Shown: piece by piece, positions 1 to 9,431 of the stretch
How positions within the stretch are numbered: the first letter of the stretch is position 1
Layout of the letters: every line of letters starts with the position of its first letter
Origin: Paractinoplanes toevensis
Lineage (GTDB): Bacteria; Actinomycetota; Actinomycetes; Mycobacteriales; Micromonosporaceae
Reading direction: 5' to 3'
Assembly (NCBI RefSeq): GCF_018332695.1
Contig: NZ_BOQN01000118.1
Coordinates: 1 to 64,000 of the forward strand
DNA: 64,000 nucleotides
Translations under genes and position numbers: made by a program
The notes under the pieces: model-generated
What the model saw: the letters and a program-made list of their open reading frames with translations, nothing else
Told to the model about the DNA's origin: nothing
The model's database searches: none

Positions 1-1
1 C

Positions 2-385
2 GCGATGATCGCGGCCGCGGCGGCGGCCGCCTGTGTGGGCTTCCTGTGGTGGAACACCTCGCCGGCCCGGATCTTCATGGGTGACACCGGCGCGCTCGGT
101 CTGGGTGGCCTGATCGGCGGCCTGGCCGTGGCGACCCGCACCACGCTGCTGTCGATCATCATCGGCGGCCTCTTCGTGATCATCACGATGTCCGTGGTGA
201 TCCAGATCATCTCGTTCAAGACCACCGGTAAACGGGTCTTCCGGATGTCCCCGCTCCAGCACCACTTCGAGCTGGCCGGGTGGAGCGAGGTCAACATCGT
301 CGTACGGTTCTGGATCGTCGCCGGCATCTGCGTGGCGATCGGTCTCGGGCTGTTCTACTCGGACTTCCTAGCGGTAATGGGATAG
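2..385 (+). CDS. mraY: Phospho-N-acetylmuramoyl-pentapeptide-transferase, C-terminal part
   Basis: This is the 3' end of MraY, the membrane enzyme that transfers phospho-MurNAc-pentapeptide to undecaprenyl phosphate to make lipid I. The start lies before the window; about 127 codons are present. Visible family features are [10 protein letters not shown], the motif [13 protein letters not shown] and the terminal RFWIVAG helix, with three to four hydrophobic membrane segments. It ends with TAG and is followed after only 60 bp by ftsW. In most actinobacteria murD sits between these two genes, so its absence here is notable. Identification is firm from the HHFEL motif and the dcw context. Confidence 0.96.
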   Translation, partial: AMIAAAAAAACVGFLWWNTSPARIFMGDTGALGLGGLIGGLAVATRTTLLSIIIGGLFVIITMSVVIQIISFKTTGKRVFRMSPLQHHFELAGWSEVNIVVRFWIVAGICVAIGLGLFYSDFLAVMG

Positions 386-445
386 ATATCTCTTTGCGAC
401 ACGCCACAGTCATGACAGGGGCTCGCGTGTCGCCGGACCGATGAT

Positions 446-1837
446 GTGTCCATGGCGGACGACCGAACGCAAGCGGCGGCTCGCCCGTCACTCAGCCGGC
501 AGTTGCTGCCCGCCGTGCACGGGCTGCTCGCCCGTCCGCTTTCCTCGTACTACCTGCTGATCGCGAGCTCCGGTCTGCTGCTGCTGATCGGGCTCACCAT
601 GGTCTTCTCGGCGACCAGCGTGAAGGCGTACGCGGAGAACGGGAACGCCTTCTCGGCCATCGCCAACCAGGCGGTCTACGCGCTGCTCGGTCTGGTCGCC
701 TTCTGGATCTGCCAGCGCCTGCCCTCCGGGACCCTGCGCGACCTGGGCAAATACATCCTCGCCACGGCGATCGTGCTGCTCGCGATCCTCGACCTGCTCG
801 GTGCGCTGGAGTCGGTCGGGGTGATCAAGGACGCCGCGATCGGCCCGGTCCACGCCGAGCTGCTCTGGCTGTACCTCGGCCCGGTCGGCCTGCAGCCCGC
901 CGAGCTGGCCAAGCTCGGCATGGTGCTGTGGGGCGCCGACGTCATCGCCCGCAAGGGCCCGGCGCTCGGGCACTGGCGCGAGCTGTCCCGCCCGCTGTTC
1001 CCGGTGGTCGGCCTGCTGTTCGTCCTGGTCGGCTACAACGACCTGGGCACGATGCTGGTGCTGCTCGCGCTGATCGTCGGCCTGCTCTGGGCGGCCGGGG
1101 TGCGGCTACGCGTGTTCGCGGCGCTCGGCGTACTCGGACTGGCCGGCATCGGCCTGCTCATCGCGGCGGCCTCCGGCGGTGCCGGCTCCGGCTCGACCGG
1201 CGAGGAGAACTACCGGCTGGCCCGGCTCACCGACTTCCTCAAGCCGCTCGACCAGTGCGACACGGCCGGGCCCTGTTACCAGCTCATCCAGGCGCGGTCG
1301 GCGATCTTCGAGGGCGGCTGGTTCGGCGTCGGGCTGGGCAAGGGCGTGATGAAGTGGAACTGGTTGCCCGAGGCCGACAACGACTTCATCTTCGGCGTGG
1401 TCGCCGAGGAGCTCGGAGTGGTCGGCTGCGCCGTGGTGCTGGCGCTGTTCTCGGTGCTGGCCTACACCGGCTTCCGGATCGCCCGCCGCTCGGTCGATCC
1501 GTTCCGGCGGCTCGCGGCCACCGCGATCACCACCTGGCTCGTCTCCCAGGCCGTCATCAACGTCGGCGGCGTGACCGGCATGCTGCCCATCACCGGCCTG
1601 CCGCTGCCGTTCATCTCCGCAGGTGGTAGCGCCCTCGTCGTGACGATGGCGGCGATCGGCATGCTCGCCTCGTTCGCCCGTGCCGAACCGGACGCGGCCA
1701 AGGCCCTGAACGCCCGTCCGCCCGCGAGATGGGTACGGCTAGTCTGGGCCCCGCTGCCGCCGCTCCCCCCGCAACGGCAGCCGGCCAAGAAAGCCGGCCG
1801 GGCACCTGCCGACGCCGGGGGTGTAAGGAGACGGTGA
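446..1837 (+). CDS. ftsW: Cell division protein FtsW, SEDS peptidoglycan polymerase
   Basis: FtsW is the SEDS-family glycosyltransferase that polymerises lipid II at the septum with a class B PBP. The 463-residue protein has about ten membrane segments, beginning with the pair around residues 38-57. The large extracytoplasmic loop carries YQLIQARSAIFEGGWFGVGLG and the conserved LPEADNDFIFGVVAEELG. The SEDS signature GLPLPFISAGGSALV lies near residue 385. The C-terminal tail of about 50 residues is proline- and arginine-rich and cytoplasmic. GTG at 446 is used here; ATG at 452 is an alternative, and neither has a strong ribosome site. The stop overlaps the murG start (TGATG), which implies translational coupling. 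Confidence 0.95.
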   Translation: MSMADDRTQAAARPSLSRQLLPAVHGLLARPLSSYYLLIASSGLLLLIGLTMVFSATSVKAYAENGNAFSAIANQAVYALLGLVAFWICQRLPSGTLRDLGKYILATAIVLLAILDLLGALESVGVIKDAAIGPVHAELLWLYLGPVGLQPAELAKLGMVLWGADVIARKGPALGHWRELSRPLFPVVGLLFVLVGYNDLGTMLVLLALIVGLLWAAGVRLRVFAALGVLGLAGIGLLIAAASGGAGSGSTGEENYRLARLTDFLKPLDQCDTAGPCYQLIQARSAIFEGGWFGVGLGKGVMKWNWLPEADNDFIFGVVAEELGVVGCAVVLALFSVLAYTGFRIARRSVDPFRRLAATAITTWLVSQAVINVGGVTGMLPITGLPLPFISAGGSALVVTMAAIGMLASFARAEPDAAKALNARPPARWVRLVWAPLPPLPPQRQPAKKAGRAPADAGGVRRR

Positions 1838-2949
1838 TGGGTCTGCTGCGGTCGGTCGTGCTCGCCGGAGGAGGCACCGGCGGCCACATCTATCCGCTGC
1901 TTGCCTTCGCCGACGCCGTGCGGCGGCACTTCCCGGACGTCCGGATCACCACGCTGGGCAGCCCGAAGGGCATGGAGAACGAGCTGATCCCGCCGGCCGG
2001 TTACGACCTGCGCGTGATCCCGGCCTTCCAGCTGCCGCGCTCGGTCAACCTGAACCTGCTGCGCACCCCGGACCGGATGTACAAGTCTTCGCACGCGGCC
2101 GGCAAGATCCTCGACGAGGTGCAGGCCGACGTCGTGGTCGGTTTCGGGGGGTACGTGTCGGTGCCGGCCTACCTCGCGGCCTGGCGCCGTGAGCTGCCCA
2201 TCGTCATCCACGAGGTCAACGTGCCGCCGGGCGTCGCCAACCGGATGGGCATGAAGTTCACCAAGAACGTGGCGGTCGGCTTCCCCAACCAGCCGCAGGC
2301 GGCCGAGTCGCTCAAGGACGCCCGGGTCGTCGGCGTGCCGCTGCGCACCGCGCTCACCCACCTCGACCGGGCGGCCCTGCGCCCGCAGGCGCTCTACCAG
2401 TTCGGCCTCCGGCCCGACCTGCCGGTGCTGTTCGTCTCGGGCGGCTCGTCCGGCGCCCGCACGATCAACCTGGCGGTGGCCGCGGCGGCCAAGCGGCTCG
2501 CCCACGCCGGCATCCAGGTGCTGCACGTGCAGGGTGGCCGCAACGATCCGTTCGAGGTGCCCGCCGACCTCCCGGTGCCGTACGTGGTGATTCCCTACCT
2601 CTCGGACATGCAGCTCGGTTACGCCGCCGCCGACCTGATGCTCTGCCGGGGCGGCGCGATCACGGTGGCCGAGACGACCGCGCTCGGCGTGCCCGCCGTC
2701 TACGTTCCCTACCCCCACAGCAACCAGGAACAGAAGCGAAATGCCCTACCGGTGGTGGAGTCCGGTGGCGGCATGCTGGTGGACAACGCCGAGTTGACCC
2801 CCGAGTGGATCGAGCAGCACATCATCCCGTTGGCACGCGACCGGCAGCGGCTCGCGATGATGGGTGCCGCCGCCTCCCGCTACGGGCGCCGCGACGGCGA
2901 CGAAGCCCTGTTGGAATTCGTTCTGGAAGCGGTGGCGAAGACACGATGA
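1837..2949 (+). CDS. murG: UDP-N-acetylglucosamine-N-acetylmuramyl-(pentapeptide) pyrophosphoryl-undecaprenol GlcNAc transferase
   Basis: MurG adds GlcNAc to lipid I to give lipid II on the inner face of the membrane. The 370-residue protein is a GT-B fold glycosyltransferase. It shows the N-terminal glycine loop AGGGTGGHIYP (residues 10-20), GGSSGARTIN at the start of the C-terminal domain, and the UDP-GlcNAc pocket CRGGAITVAETTALGVP followed by HSNQEQKRNA. ATG at 1837 is chosen because AAGGAG lies at 1825-1830 and the family consensus starts here; the frame is open further upstream inside ftsW, but that part has no family similarity. murC follows after 13 bp. Confidence 0.97.
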   Translation: MGLLRSVVLAGGGTGGHIYPLLAFADAVRRHFPDVRITTLGSPKGMENELIPPAGYDLRVIPAFQLPRSVNLNLLRTPDRMYKSSHAAGKILDEVQADVVVGFGGYVSVPAYLAAWRRELPIVIHEVNVPPGVANRMGMKFTKNVAVGFPNQPQAAESLKDARVVGVPLRTALTHLDRAALRPQALYQFGLRPDLPVLFVSGGSSGARTINLAVAAAAKRLAHAGIQVLHVQGGRNDPFEVPADLPVPYVVIPYLSDMQLGYAAADLMLCRGGAITVAETTALGVPAVYVPYPHSNQEQKRNALPVVESGGGMLVDNAELTPEWIEQHIIPLARDRQRLAMMGAAASRYGRRDGDEALLEFVLEAVAKTR

Positions 2950-2962
2950 AGGGGACTGGACA

Positions 2963-4390
2963 GTGAACACCGCGGAGCTCACCCCGGCCGGCAAGCTGAC
3001 CGCCGAAGAACTGGGCAGCGTGCACCTGATCGGCATCGGCGGGGTCGGCATGGGCGGTCTCGCCCGGCTGCTGCTCACCCGCGGGGTGCCGGTCTCCGGC
3101 AGCGAGCTGCGCGACTGGCCGGCTCTGGCCGCGCTGCGCGCGCTGGGCGGCACGGTGCACATGTCGCACGTGCCGTCGAACCTCGACGGGGTCGACACCG
3201 TCGTCTACTCGACCGCCATCCCGCACGACCACCTCGAGCTGGCCGAGGCGCGCCGGCGTGGCCTGCGCATCCTGCACCGCTCCGAGGCGCTGGCCGCGGC
3301 GATGACCAACCGGCAGACCATCGCGGTGGCCGGCACCCACGGCAAGACCACCACCACCTCGATCATGACGGTGATCCTGCAGCACGCCGGGCAGGACCCG
3401 TCCTTCGTGATCGGTGGCGAGATCTCCGAGGCCGGCTCGAACGGGCACCACGGCACCGGTCCGCACTTCGTGGCCGAGGCCGACGAGTCCGACAAGTCCT
3501 TCCTCATCTACCGGCCGCACGTCGCGATCATCACCAATATCGAGGGCGACCACCTCAACAACTGGGGCGACCTGGACGGGCTCAAGGCCGGGTTCCTGCA
3601 GTTCGCCGGGCTGACCGACGACGACGGCTTCGTGGTGACCTGCGCCGACGACCCCGGCACCCAGGAGCTGATCGCGGCGCTGCGGGCCGCCGGTCGCACG
3701 GTCTGGACGTACGGCGAGAGCGCCGACGCCGACCTGCGGATCAGCGAGGTCGTCTCCACCGTGAGCGGCGTGCGCTACCAGGCGTGGCTGGACGGCACCT
3801 CGCTCGGCGAGATCAAGCTGGCCCTGCCCGGCAAGCACATGGGCCTGAACAGCGCCGCCGCCGTGCTCACGGCGCTGCGCCTGGGCCTGCCGCTCGACAA
3901 GATCACCGAGGCGCTGGCCTCGTTCCCGGGGGTGCGCCGGCGCTTCGAGCGCAAGGGCATCGCCGCCGGGATCCGGGTCTACGACGAGTACGCGTACCAC
4001 CCGACCTCGGTCAAGGCCGCGCTGCTCACCCTGCGCGAGGTGGCCGGTGACGGCCGGCTGCTGGTGGTCTTCCAGCCCTACCGCGTCTACCGCACCCGCG
4101 ACCTGCAGGCCGAACTGGCCGAGGGCCTGGCGATCGCCGACCAGGTGATCGTGATGGAGGTGTTCGGGCCGGGCGAGGTGCGCGGGCCGGGCGAGGGCGG
4201 GGTGGCGCTGACCGCGGCCATCGACCTGCCGGCCGACCGCAAGGTTTTCGTGCCGGACTGGGAGGACGTCCCGGCCGAGGTGCTGCGCCGCAGCCGCCCC
4301 GGCGACGTGGTGGTGACCATGGGCGCCCCGCCGATCTCGATGATGGGCGACGAACTGCTGACGGCCCTGGCCGCCGGGCAGCCGGAGTAA
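2963..4390 (+). CDS. murC: UDP-N-acetylmuramate--L-alanine ligase
   Basis: MurC is the cytoplasmic ATP-dependent ligase that attaches L-alanine to UDP-MurNAc, the first amino acid of the stem peptide. Three Mur-ligase domains are visible: the N-terminal UDP-binding Rossmann region with GIGGVGMGGLARLLL, the central ATPase with GTHGKTTTTS and the acidic EADESDKSF, and the C-terminal domain with VRRRFERKG. The C-terminal motif reads DEYAYHPT where many MurC proteins have DDYAHHP, a mild variant. GTG at 2963 is chosen because a purine-rich GAAGGGGA lies just upstream and the family begins near this point; 475 residues is a normal length. Confidence 0.96.
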   Translation: MNTAELTPAGKLTAEELGSVHLIGIGGVGMGGLARLLLTRGVPVSGSELRDWPALAALRALGGTVHMSHVPSNLDGVDTVVYSTAIPHDHLELAEARRRGLRILHRSEALAAAMTNRQTIAVAGTHGKTTTTSIMTVILQHAGQDPSFVIGGEISEAGSNGHHGTGPHFVAEADESDKSFLIYRPHVAIITNIEGDHLNNWGDLDGLKAGFLQFAGLTDDDGFVVTCADDPGTQELIAALRAAGRTVWTYGESADADLRISEVVSTVSGVRYQAWLDGTSLGEIKLALPGKHMGLNSAAAVLTALRLGLPLDKITEALASFPGVRRRFERKGIAAGIRVYDEYAYHPTSVKAALLTLREVAGDGRLLVVFQPYRVYRTRDLQAELAEGLAIADQVIVMEVFGPGEVRGPGEGGVALTAAIDLPADRKVFVPDWEDVPAEVLRRSRPGDVVVTMGAPPISMMGDELLTALAAGQPE

Positions 4391-4396
4391 GCGACC

Positions 4397-5167
4397 GTGA
4401 GCGGGGGCGGCGGGCGCAACTGGCGGCTGGTCCGGGCGAACACCGACGCGGTGCCGTCCTCGGCGCGGCGGTTCATGGCGCGCGCCCGCCAGCGGCGGCT
4501 GCGGGCCGCCCTGCCGTGGGCGGTCGCGGCCGGCGTGGCGCTGGTGATCGGCGGCCTGGCCTGGGTCGTCTACGGCACGCCGCTGCTCGGTGTGCGTGAC
4601 GTCAAGGTGGTCGGCGTCCAGTTCCTGACCACGCTGCAGGTCGAGGACGCGGCGGCCGTGCCGATGGCGGAACCGCTGGCCCGGGTCGACCTGGACGCGG
4701 TGCGGGCCCGGGTGCGCGGCCTGGCCGCGGTCGACCGGGTCACGGTGCGCCGCAGCTGGCCGTCCACCCTGGTGGTCGAGGTGGTCGAGCGCACTCCGGT
4801 GGCGGCCGTGCCGGTCGCGCCGGGCAAGCTCACCCTGATCGACGCGACCGGGGTGCCGTACCGCGAGGTGAGCCGGCAGCCGGACGGCCTGCCGCTGCTG
4901 CGCACCGCCTCGCCCGGACCGTCCGATGTGAACACCCGGTCCGCCCTGACCGTGCTGGACGCCCTCAGCGCCGAGCTGCGGGAGCAGTTGGTCGCGATCT
5001 CGGCGGCCACGCCGGCGCAGATTCGGCTGCAGTTGACCAAGGAGCGGGTCGTGGTCTGGGGCGACGACACCGAGAGCGACACCAAGAGCCAGGTGGCGAC
5101 GGCCCTGCTGAAGAAGGCCGCGAAGCAGATCGATGTGAGCGCGCCGAAGGTCGTGACTATCCGCTGA
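4397..5167 (+). CDS. ftsQ: Cell division protein FtsQ (DivIB)
   Basis: FtsQ is a bitopic divisome protein that links FtsB/FtsL to other division proteins. The 256-residue product has a basic cytoplasmic tail, one membrane segment near residues 35-55, then an extracytoplasmic POTRA domain (VRDVKVVGVQFLTTLQVED) and the FtsQ/DivIB domain with RSWPSTLVVEVVERTPVA. It starts with GTG six bases after the murC stop. There is no murB or ddl between murC and ftsQ, unlike some bacteria. The end of the gene precedes a 297-bp gap that carries the ftsZ promoter, so ftsZ can be transcribed separately. Confidence 0.93.
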   Translation: MSGGGGRNWRLVRANTDAVPSSARRFMARARQRRLRAALPWAVAAGVALVIGGLAWVVYGTPLLGVRDVKVVGVQFLTTLQVEDAAAVPMAEPLARVDLDAVRARVRGLAAVDRVTVRRSWPSTLVVEVVERTPVAAVPVAPGKLTLIDATGVPYREVSRQPDGLPLLRTASPGPSDVNTRSALTVLDALSAELREQLVAISAATPAQIRLQLTKERVVVWGDDTESDTKSQVATALLKKAAKQIDVSAPKVVTIR

Positions 5168-5322
5168 GCGGGTAACTAAGCGGACATTCGGGCAGGAACC
5201 GCGTATTTTTCTGGAGGTTACGGCCGCGTCGGATATTCGCCAGGTAAGCGCCCCTCGACACGCCGCGCCGGTCCTTGGTTGCGGCATTACATGCGTTTAC
5301 GTTGCCCCCAGAGGTTGAATGG

Positions 5323-5351
5323 TTGACATAACCCTAAGCCTCTAGTAGAGG
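5323..5351 (+). promoter_or_regulatory. Candidate ftsZ promoter overlapped by a small palindrome
   Basis: TTGACA at 5323-5328 and TAGAGG at 5346-5351 are 17 bp apart, a good match to a housekeeping actinobacterial promoter. The -10 forms the right arm of the perfect inverted repeat CCTCTA-G-TAGAGG (5339-5351), which could bind a regulator. The predicted start is near 5358, leaving a leader of roughly 105 nt before ftsZ. The remaining part of the 5168-5464 gap shows no convincing gene. Confidence 0.6.
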
Positions 5352-5464
5352 GTGAGGGTTTCCTCGCCCTCCCTTGTACGGCAGCGGATGTTCGAGTTGC
5401 GGTTCCTGGCCGGACCGCACGGGGCCCACGACATCCGCCAACCCCGAAGGGAAGGCTGAGCCCG

Positions 5465-6583
5465 ATGACACCTCCACACAACTACCTGGCGGTCATCAAG
5501 GTCGTCGGGATCGGCGGTGGCGGCGTCAACGCCGTGAACCGCATGATCGAGGTGGGGCTCAAGGGTGTTGAGTTCATCGCGATCAACACCGACGCCCAGG
5601 CGCTGCTCATGAGTGACGCCGACGTCAAGCTCGACGTCGGCCGGGAGCTGACCCGCGGCCTCGGCGCCGGCGCTCAGCCCGAGGTCGGCAAGAACGCCGC
5701 CGAGGACCACCGCGACGAGATCGAAGAGGTGCTCAAGGGCGCCGACATGGTCTTCGTGACGTGCGGCGAGGGTGGCGGCACCGGCACCGGCGGCGCGCCC
5801 GTCGTCGCCAACATCGCCCGTAAGCTCGGCGCGCTCACCATCGGCGTGGTCACCCGGCCGTTCTCGTTCGAGGGCAAGCGCCGCCAGGTGCAGGCCGAGG
5901 CCGGCATCGACGAGCTGCGCAACCAGTGCGACACCCTGATCGTCATCCCGAACGACCGGCTGCTCGCGCTGGGCGACCGCGGGATCAGCATGATGGACGC
6001 GTTCCGGCAGGCCGACCAGGTCCTGCTCTCCGGTGTCCAGGGCATCACCGACCTGATCACCACGCCGGGTCTGATCAACCTGGACTTCGCCGACGTCAAG
6101 AGCGTCATGAGCGGTGCGGGCAGCGCCCTCATGGGCATCGGCAGCGCGCGCGGCGACAACCGCGCCGTCGAGGCGGCCGAGAAGGCGATCTCCAGCCCGC
6201 TGCTGGAGCAGAGCATGGACGGCGCGCGCGGCGTGCTGCTCTCCATCGCCGGCGGCTCCGACCTGGGCCTGTTCGAGATCAACGACGCGGCCCAGCTGGT
6301 CACCGACGCGGCCCACCCGGATGCGAACATCATCTTCGGCGCGGTCATCGACGACGCGCTCGGCGACGAGGTGCGGGTCACCGTGATCGCGGCCGGGTTC
6401 GACGGCGGCACCCCGTCGTACAAGCCGGTCGAGACCACGCGCAAGGTCACCCCGCCGGTGCAGACCGCGCCCGCGACGCCGGCCCCGCCGGTGGTCACGC
6501 CGCAGGCTCCGCCGGCGCAGACGCCGCGGCGGGTGCTGTTCGACGACGTGGACGTGCCGGACTTTCTCAAGAACGGCTCCTGA
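5465..6583 (+). CDS. ftsZ: Cell division GTPase FtsZ
   Basis: FtsZ is the tubulin-like GTPase that builds the Z ring. In the 372-residue protein the nucleotide-binding region starts at [11 protein letters not shown] (residues 15-25). The tubulin signature [12 protein letters not shown] lies at 101-112, preceded by Cys100 where many homologues have Ala. The T7 synergy loop [11 protein letters not shown] is intact. A variable Pro/Thr-rich linker (about residues 315-350) leads to the conserved C-terminal peptide [11 protein letters not shown], which binds SepF and FtsW in actinobacteria. ATG at 5465 is preceded by a GAAGGGAAGG purine tract. It is followed after 6 bp by the YggS-type gene, with no pgeF/yfiH between them. 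Confidence 0.98.
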   Translation: MTPPHNYLAVIKVVGIGGGGVNAVNRMIEVGLKGVEFIAINTDAQALLMSDADVKLDVGRELTRGLGAGAQPEVGKNAAEDHRDEIEEVLKGADMVFVTCGEGGGTGTGGAPVVANIARKLGALTIGVVTRPFSFEGKRRQVQAEAGIDELRNQCDTLIVIPNDRLLALGDRGISMMDAFRQADQVLLSGVQGITDLITTPGLINLDFADVKSVMSGAGSALMGIGSARGDNRAVEAAEKAISSPLLEQSMDGARGVLLSIAGGSDLGLFEINDAAQLVTDAAHPDANIIFGAVIDDALGDEVRVTVIAAGFDGGTPSYKPVETTRKVTPPVQTAPATPAPPVVTPQAPPAQTPRRVLFDDVDVPDFLKNGS

Positions 6584-6589
6584 GGGCCG

Positions 6590-7297
6590 GTGACCGACGC
6601 CGCGCGGCGCGACGAGCTCGCCGCTTCCCTCGCCCAGGTGCGGGAGCGGATCGTACGCGCCTGCGTGGCGGCCGGCCGGGAGCCGGACGCGGTCACGCTG
6701 GTGGCGGTCACCAAGACCTACCCGGTCGGCGACGTCGTGCTGCTGGCCGAGCTCGGCGTCACCGACGTGGGCGAGAACCGCGATCAGGAGGCCGGGCCGA
6801 AGATCGAGGCGGCCCGGGCCGCCGGTGCGACGCCGCGATGTCACTTCATCGGCCAGTTGCAGCGGAACAAGGCCAGGTCGGTGGCCGGGTACGCGGATGT
6901 GGTGGAGACGGTCGACTCGGTCCGGCTGGTGACCGCACTGGACCGGGCGGCCGCCGACCGGCCGGTGCCGCTTGATGTGCTGGTGCAGGTGAGCATCGAC
7001 GGCGACGCGGCCCGGGGCGGTGCGGTCGGCGACGATCTATGGCGGATATCCGACGCGGTGGCCGCCACGGCCACCCTCCGGCTCGGCGGCGTGATGGCGG
7101 TCGCGCCCCGCGAGTGGGACCCGGACCGCGCGTTCGAGCAGTTGGCCGTCCTGTCCGGCCGGCTCGTCGAGCGGCACCCGGCGGCGACGGCCATCTCGGC
7201 CGGCATGAGCGGCGATATGGAGGCGGCCGTCCGGCACGGTGCGACACACGTCCGGATCGGCACTTCTTTGCTCGGAATGCGAAACCTGCTGCGGTAG
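6590..7297 (+). CDS. YggS/PLPBP family pyridoxal-5'-phosphate homeostasis protein
   Basis: This 235-residue protein belongs to the YggS/PROSC family, fold-type III PLP-binding proteins without a known catalytic activity that influence vitamin B6 and amino acid balance. The PLP lysine is in LVAVTKTYPVGDV, followed by GENRDQEAGPKIE and the family motif CHFIGQLQRNKA. The C-terminal phosphate-binding region is present as SAGMSGDMEAAV and RIGTSLLG. GTG at 6590 lies 6 bp after the ftsZ stop. The YggS-SepF-YggT-DivIVA order is the standard Gram-positive arrangement. Confidence 0.93.
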   Translation: MTDAARRDELAASLAQVRERIVRACVAAGREPDAVTLVAVTKTYPVGDVVLLAELGVTDVGENRDQEAGPKIEAARAAGATPRCHFIGQLQRNKARSVAGYADVVETVDSVRLVTALDRAAADRPVPLDVLVQVSIDGDAARGGAVGDDLWRISDAVAATATLRLGGVMAVAPREWDPDRAFEQLAVLSGRLVERHPAATAISAGMSGDMEAAVRHGATHVRIGTSLLGMRNLLR

Positions 7298-7481
7298 CCT
7301 TGCGGCGGGCAGCAAACTACATAGGTGTTGTTTAGCAGCATGGCGTTGCCGGTCCGGATCGGACGGTCGGCACCGCGAGGGGGGAGCGGTTCGCCGGGGG
7401 GCGCGCACCGCGTAGCGGACTGAAGGTGGGGGACATGTCTGGTCGGGTCGACATCGCCCGGGTGCGGAATGGGGTGGGGGC

Positions 7482-8195
7482 ATGAGCGCGATTCGGAAGG
7501 CGGGCGTCTGGCTGGGCCTGGTCGAGGAGGACGACGACCGCGACTACGGCGAGCAGGACTACCGCGAGTCCTCCTACCGTGGCCGGGATCGCGATCGCGA
7601 CCGTGACCGCGGCGACCGCTACTCGAGCTCCCGCTACATCGACGACGAGGACGACGAGGTCGATGAGGAGGAGCGGGCGGTCCCACGCGCCCGCACCGAG
7701 CGGACCCGCGTCTCGGAGCGGCTGTCCCGCGCGGACCTCGATGACCACGATCGGGTGGATTCGTCGGATCGGGCCCGCGTGCGTTCGATCACCCGGCCGA
7801 ACACGTCGAGCGAGCAGGCCGCTCCGCTGAGCTACGCCACCCGGGACAACCTGGCCCTGGCGCCCCAGCAGGTGCACCAGCCGCAGCCGCAGGCCCGCCC
7901 CGTCGAGGAGGAGCAGCGGTACCAGATCACCACGCTGCACCCCACCACCTACCGTGAGGCGCGCACCATCGGGGAGCACTTCCGCGACGGTGTACCGGTC
8001 ATCATCAATCTCACCGAGATGGATGAGGGTGACGCTAGACGGCTGGTCGACTTCGCGGCGGGTCTGGCGTTCGGACTTCGCGGTACGATCGAGCGCGTTA
8101 CGAACCGGGTTTTCCTGCTCTCTCCGGCAAATGTCCAGGTCACAGCGGAGGACAAGGCCAAGATCGCTGAGGGTGGGTTCTTCAACCAGAGCTGA
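7482..8195 (+). CDS. sepF: Cell division protein SepF
   Basis: SepF is the membrane-binding protein that anchors and bundles FtsZ in actinobacteria, which lack FtsA. The 237-residue protein has a short N-terminal amphipathic stretch ([17 protein letters not shown]), a long charged disordered linker rich in Asp/Arg repeats (residues 25-120), and the C-terminal SepF core from about residue 150. The core contains [29 protein letters not shown] and [14 protein letters not shown] at 7482 is preceded by GGTGGGGG. The 184-bp gap upstream contains AT-richer sequence around 7310-7335 that could hold a promoter; I could not assign one with confidence. Confidence 0.95.
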   Translation: MSAIRKAGVWLGLVEEDDDRDYGEQDYRESSYRGRDRDRDRDRGDRYSSSRYIDDEDDEVDEEERAVPRARTERTRVSERLSRADLDDHDRVDSSDRARVRSITRPNTSSEQAAPLSYATRDNLALAPQQVHQPQPQARPVEEEQRYQITTLHPTTYREARTIGEHFRDGVPVIINLTEMDEGDARRLVDFAAGLAFGLRGTIERVTNRVFLLSPANVQVTAEDKAKIAEGGFFNQS

Positions 8196-8231
8196 CCCGG
8201 CATAGCTCACCCGAGTGGGGGACCCTCAGAC

Positions 8232-8537
8232 GTGCTGTCGATCCTGTTCCAAATCCTCTACCTTGTGGTCTATCTTTTCGTCCTGGTCCTGCTGGCCAGG
8301 TTCGTTCTGTCCGCGGTACTCCAGTACGGACGGCGGTGGCAGCCCGGCAGGGGCGCGTCGGCGGCACTCGAAACGGTGTGGAGCGTCACTGACCCGCCTC
8401 TCAAGGCGTTGAGGCGTGTGATCCCACCGCTGCGCATTGGTAACGTGAGCTTGGACCTGGCTTCCATCGTGCTGCTGGTTATCCTGTTCGTGCTCATGGA
8501 ACTAGTGCTAACTAAATTGATCTCGACGTACAGCTAG
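8232..8537 (+). CDS. YggT family membrane protein
   Basis: This 101-residue protein has two strongly hydrophobic segments (about residues 2-24 and 75-97) flanking the family motif [27 protein letters not shown]. YggT-family proteins lie next to sepF and divIVA in many Gram-positive bacteria and are linked by genetics to division or envelope functions; the biochemical role is not settled. It starts with GTG 36 bp after sepF. The length and gene order are normal. Confidence 0.92.
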   Translation: MLSILFQILYLVVYLFVLVLLARFVLSAVLQYGRRWQPGRGASAALETVWSVTDPPLKALRRVIPPLRIGNVSLDLASIVLLVILFVLMELVLTKLISTYS

Positions 8538-8580
8538 ACAGCAGCCCCCACCGCGGCCGCGACTGACCCGAGGAGTTTCG

Positions 8581-9396
8581 ATGCCGCTGACCCCGGCCGA
8601 CGTGCACAACGTCGCCTTCAAGAAGCCCCCGATCGGCAAGCGGGGGTACGACGAGGAGGAGGTCGACGCCTTCCTAGATGAGGTCGAGCGCGAACTCGCC
8701 CGTCTTATCGAAGAGAACAACGAGCTGCGCGCCCAGGTGGAGCGCGGCGGCCGGGGTGGCGCGCCAGCCGTCTCGGGTGCCGACCCCCGTCTCGCCGCCG
8801 AGCTCAACGATGTCAAGGCGCAGTTGGACCGCGTCCAGCGGGACAAGGCGCAGGCCGAGCAGGCCGCCCGTCAGATGCAGGCCGAGCTGGAGCAGGTCCG
8901 GGCCCAGGGCCCGGTCGGTGCGCCCAGTGGTGCCGGCGGTGACGGTGAGCAGCAGGCCCTGCGGGTGCTGATGATGGCCCAGCGCACGGCCGACGACCAC
9001 GTCTCCGACGCCCGTCGCGAGGCGGACAAGCTTCTCTCCGACGCCCGCTCCAAGGCCGAGGAGGTCACCCGCGAGGCCCGCGCCAAGGCCGACGCTCTCG
9101 AGCGCGACGCTCGCCAGCGCCACCAGGAAGCCATGGGCGGCCTGGACGCCAAGCGGTCGGCGCTGCAGAAGCACATCGAGGAGCTCAAGCAGTTCGAGCG
9201 GGAGTACCGCACGCGACTGAAGGCGTACCTCGAGAGCCAGCTGCGCGACCTCGACGGTCGTGGCCAGGGACTCGAAGCCGAGATGTCGCGAGCCGATTCG
9301 GCTCGTGCGGTCGGTGGTTCCGGCGGTCTCGCTGCGGCCGGCCTCGCCGGGTCGTACGGCGGCTCCCGCACCGGTGCCATCGAGTCCGGGCGCTGA
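8581..9396 (+). CDS. divIVA: DivIVA/Wag31 polar growth protein
   Basis: DivIVA (Wag31) marks negatively curved membrane and organises polar cell wall growth. The 271-residue product has the N-terminal lipid-binding DivIVA domain ([33 protein letters not shown]) and a first coiled coil to about residue 60. After a Gly-rich linker comes a long Ala/Glu/Arg coiled coil (about 80-225) with several AKAE/AREA heptads. The C-terminal 40 residues are Gly/Ser-rich. GAGGAG lies seven bases before ATG at 8581. Its place after yggT is the usual one. Confidence 0.96.
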   Translation: MPLTPADVHNVAFKKPPIGKRGYDEEEVDAFLDEVERELARLIEENNELRAQVERGGRGGAPAVSGADPRLAAELNDVKAQLDRVQRDKAQAEQAARQMQAELEQVRAQGPVGAPSGAGGDGEQQALRVLMMAQRTADDHVSDARREADKLLSDARSKAEEVTREARAKADALERDARQRHQEAMGGLDAKRSALQKHIEELKQFEREYRTRLKAYLESQLRDLDGRGQGLEAEMSRADSARAVGGSGGLAAAGLAGSYGGSRTGAIESGR

Positions 9397-9431
9397 CCCT
9401 CCACCCCCGGTAACCCCGACGAGGATGAGCC

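Noticed and set aside
2822-5287. Very long open frame (821 codons) on the minus strand opposite murC and ftsQ
   Set aside because: It is the antisense shadow of high-GC genes. Its composition is His/Arg/Gly-rich without domains, and murC and ftsQ are unmistakable on the other strand.
5465-5530. Possible riboswitch or attenuator in the ftsZ leader
   Set aside because: Only the promoter palindrome is clear; no conserved aptamer-like pairing could be recognised.
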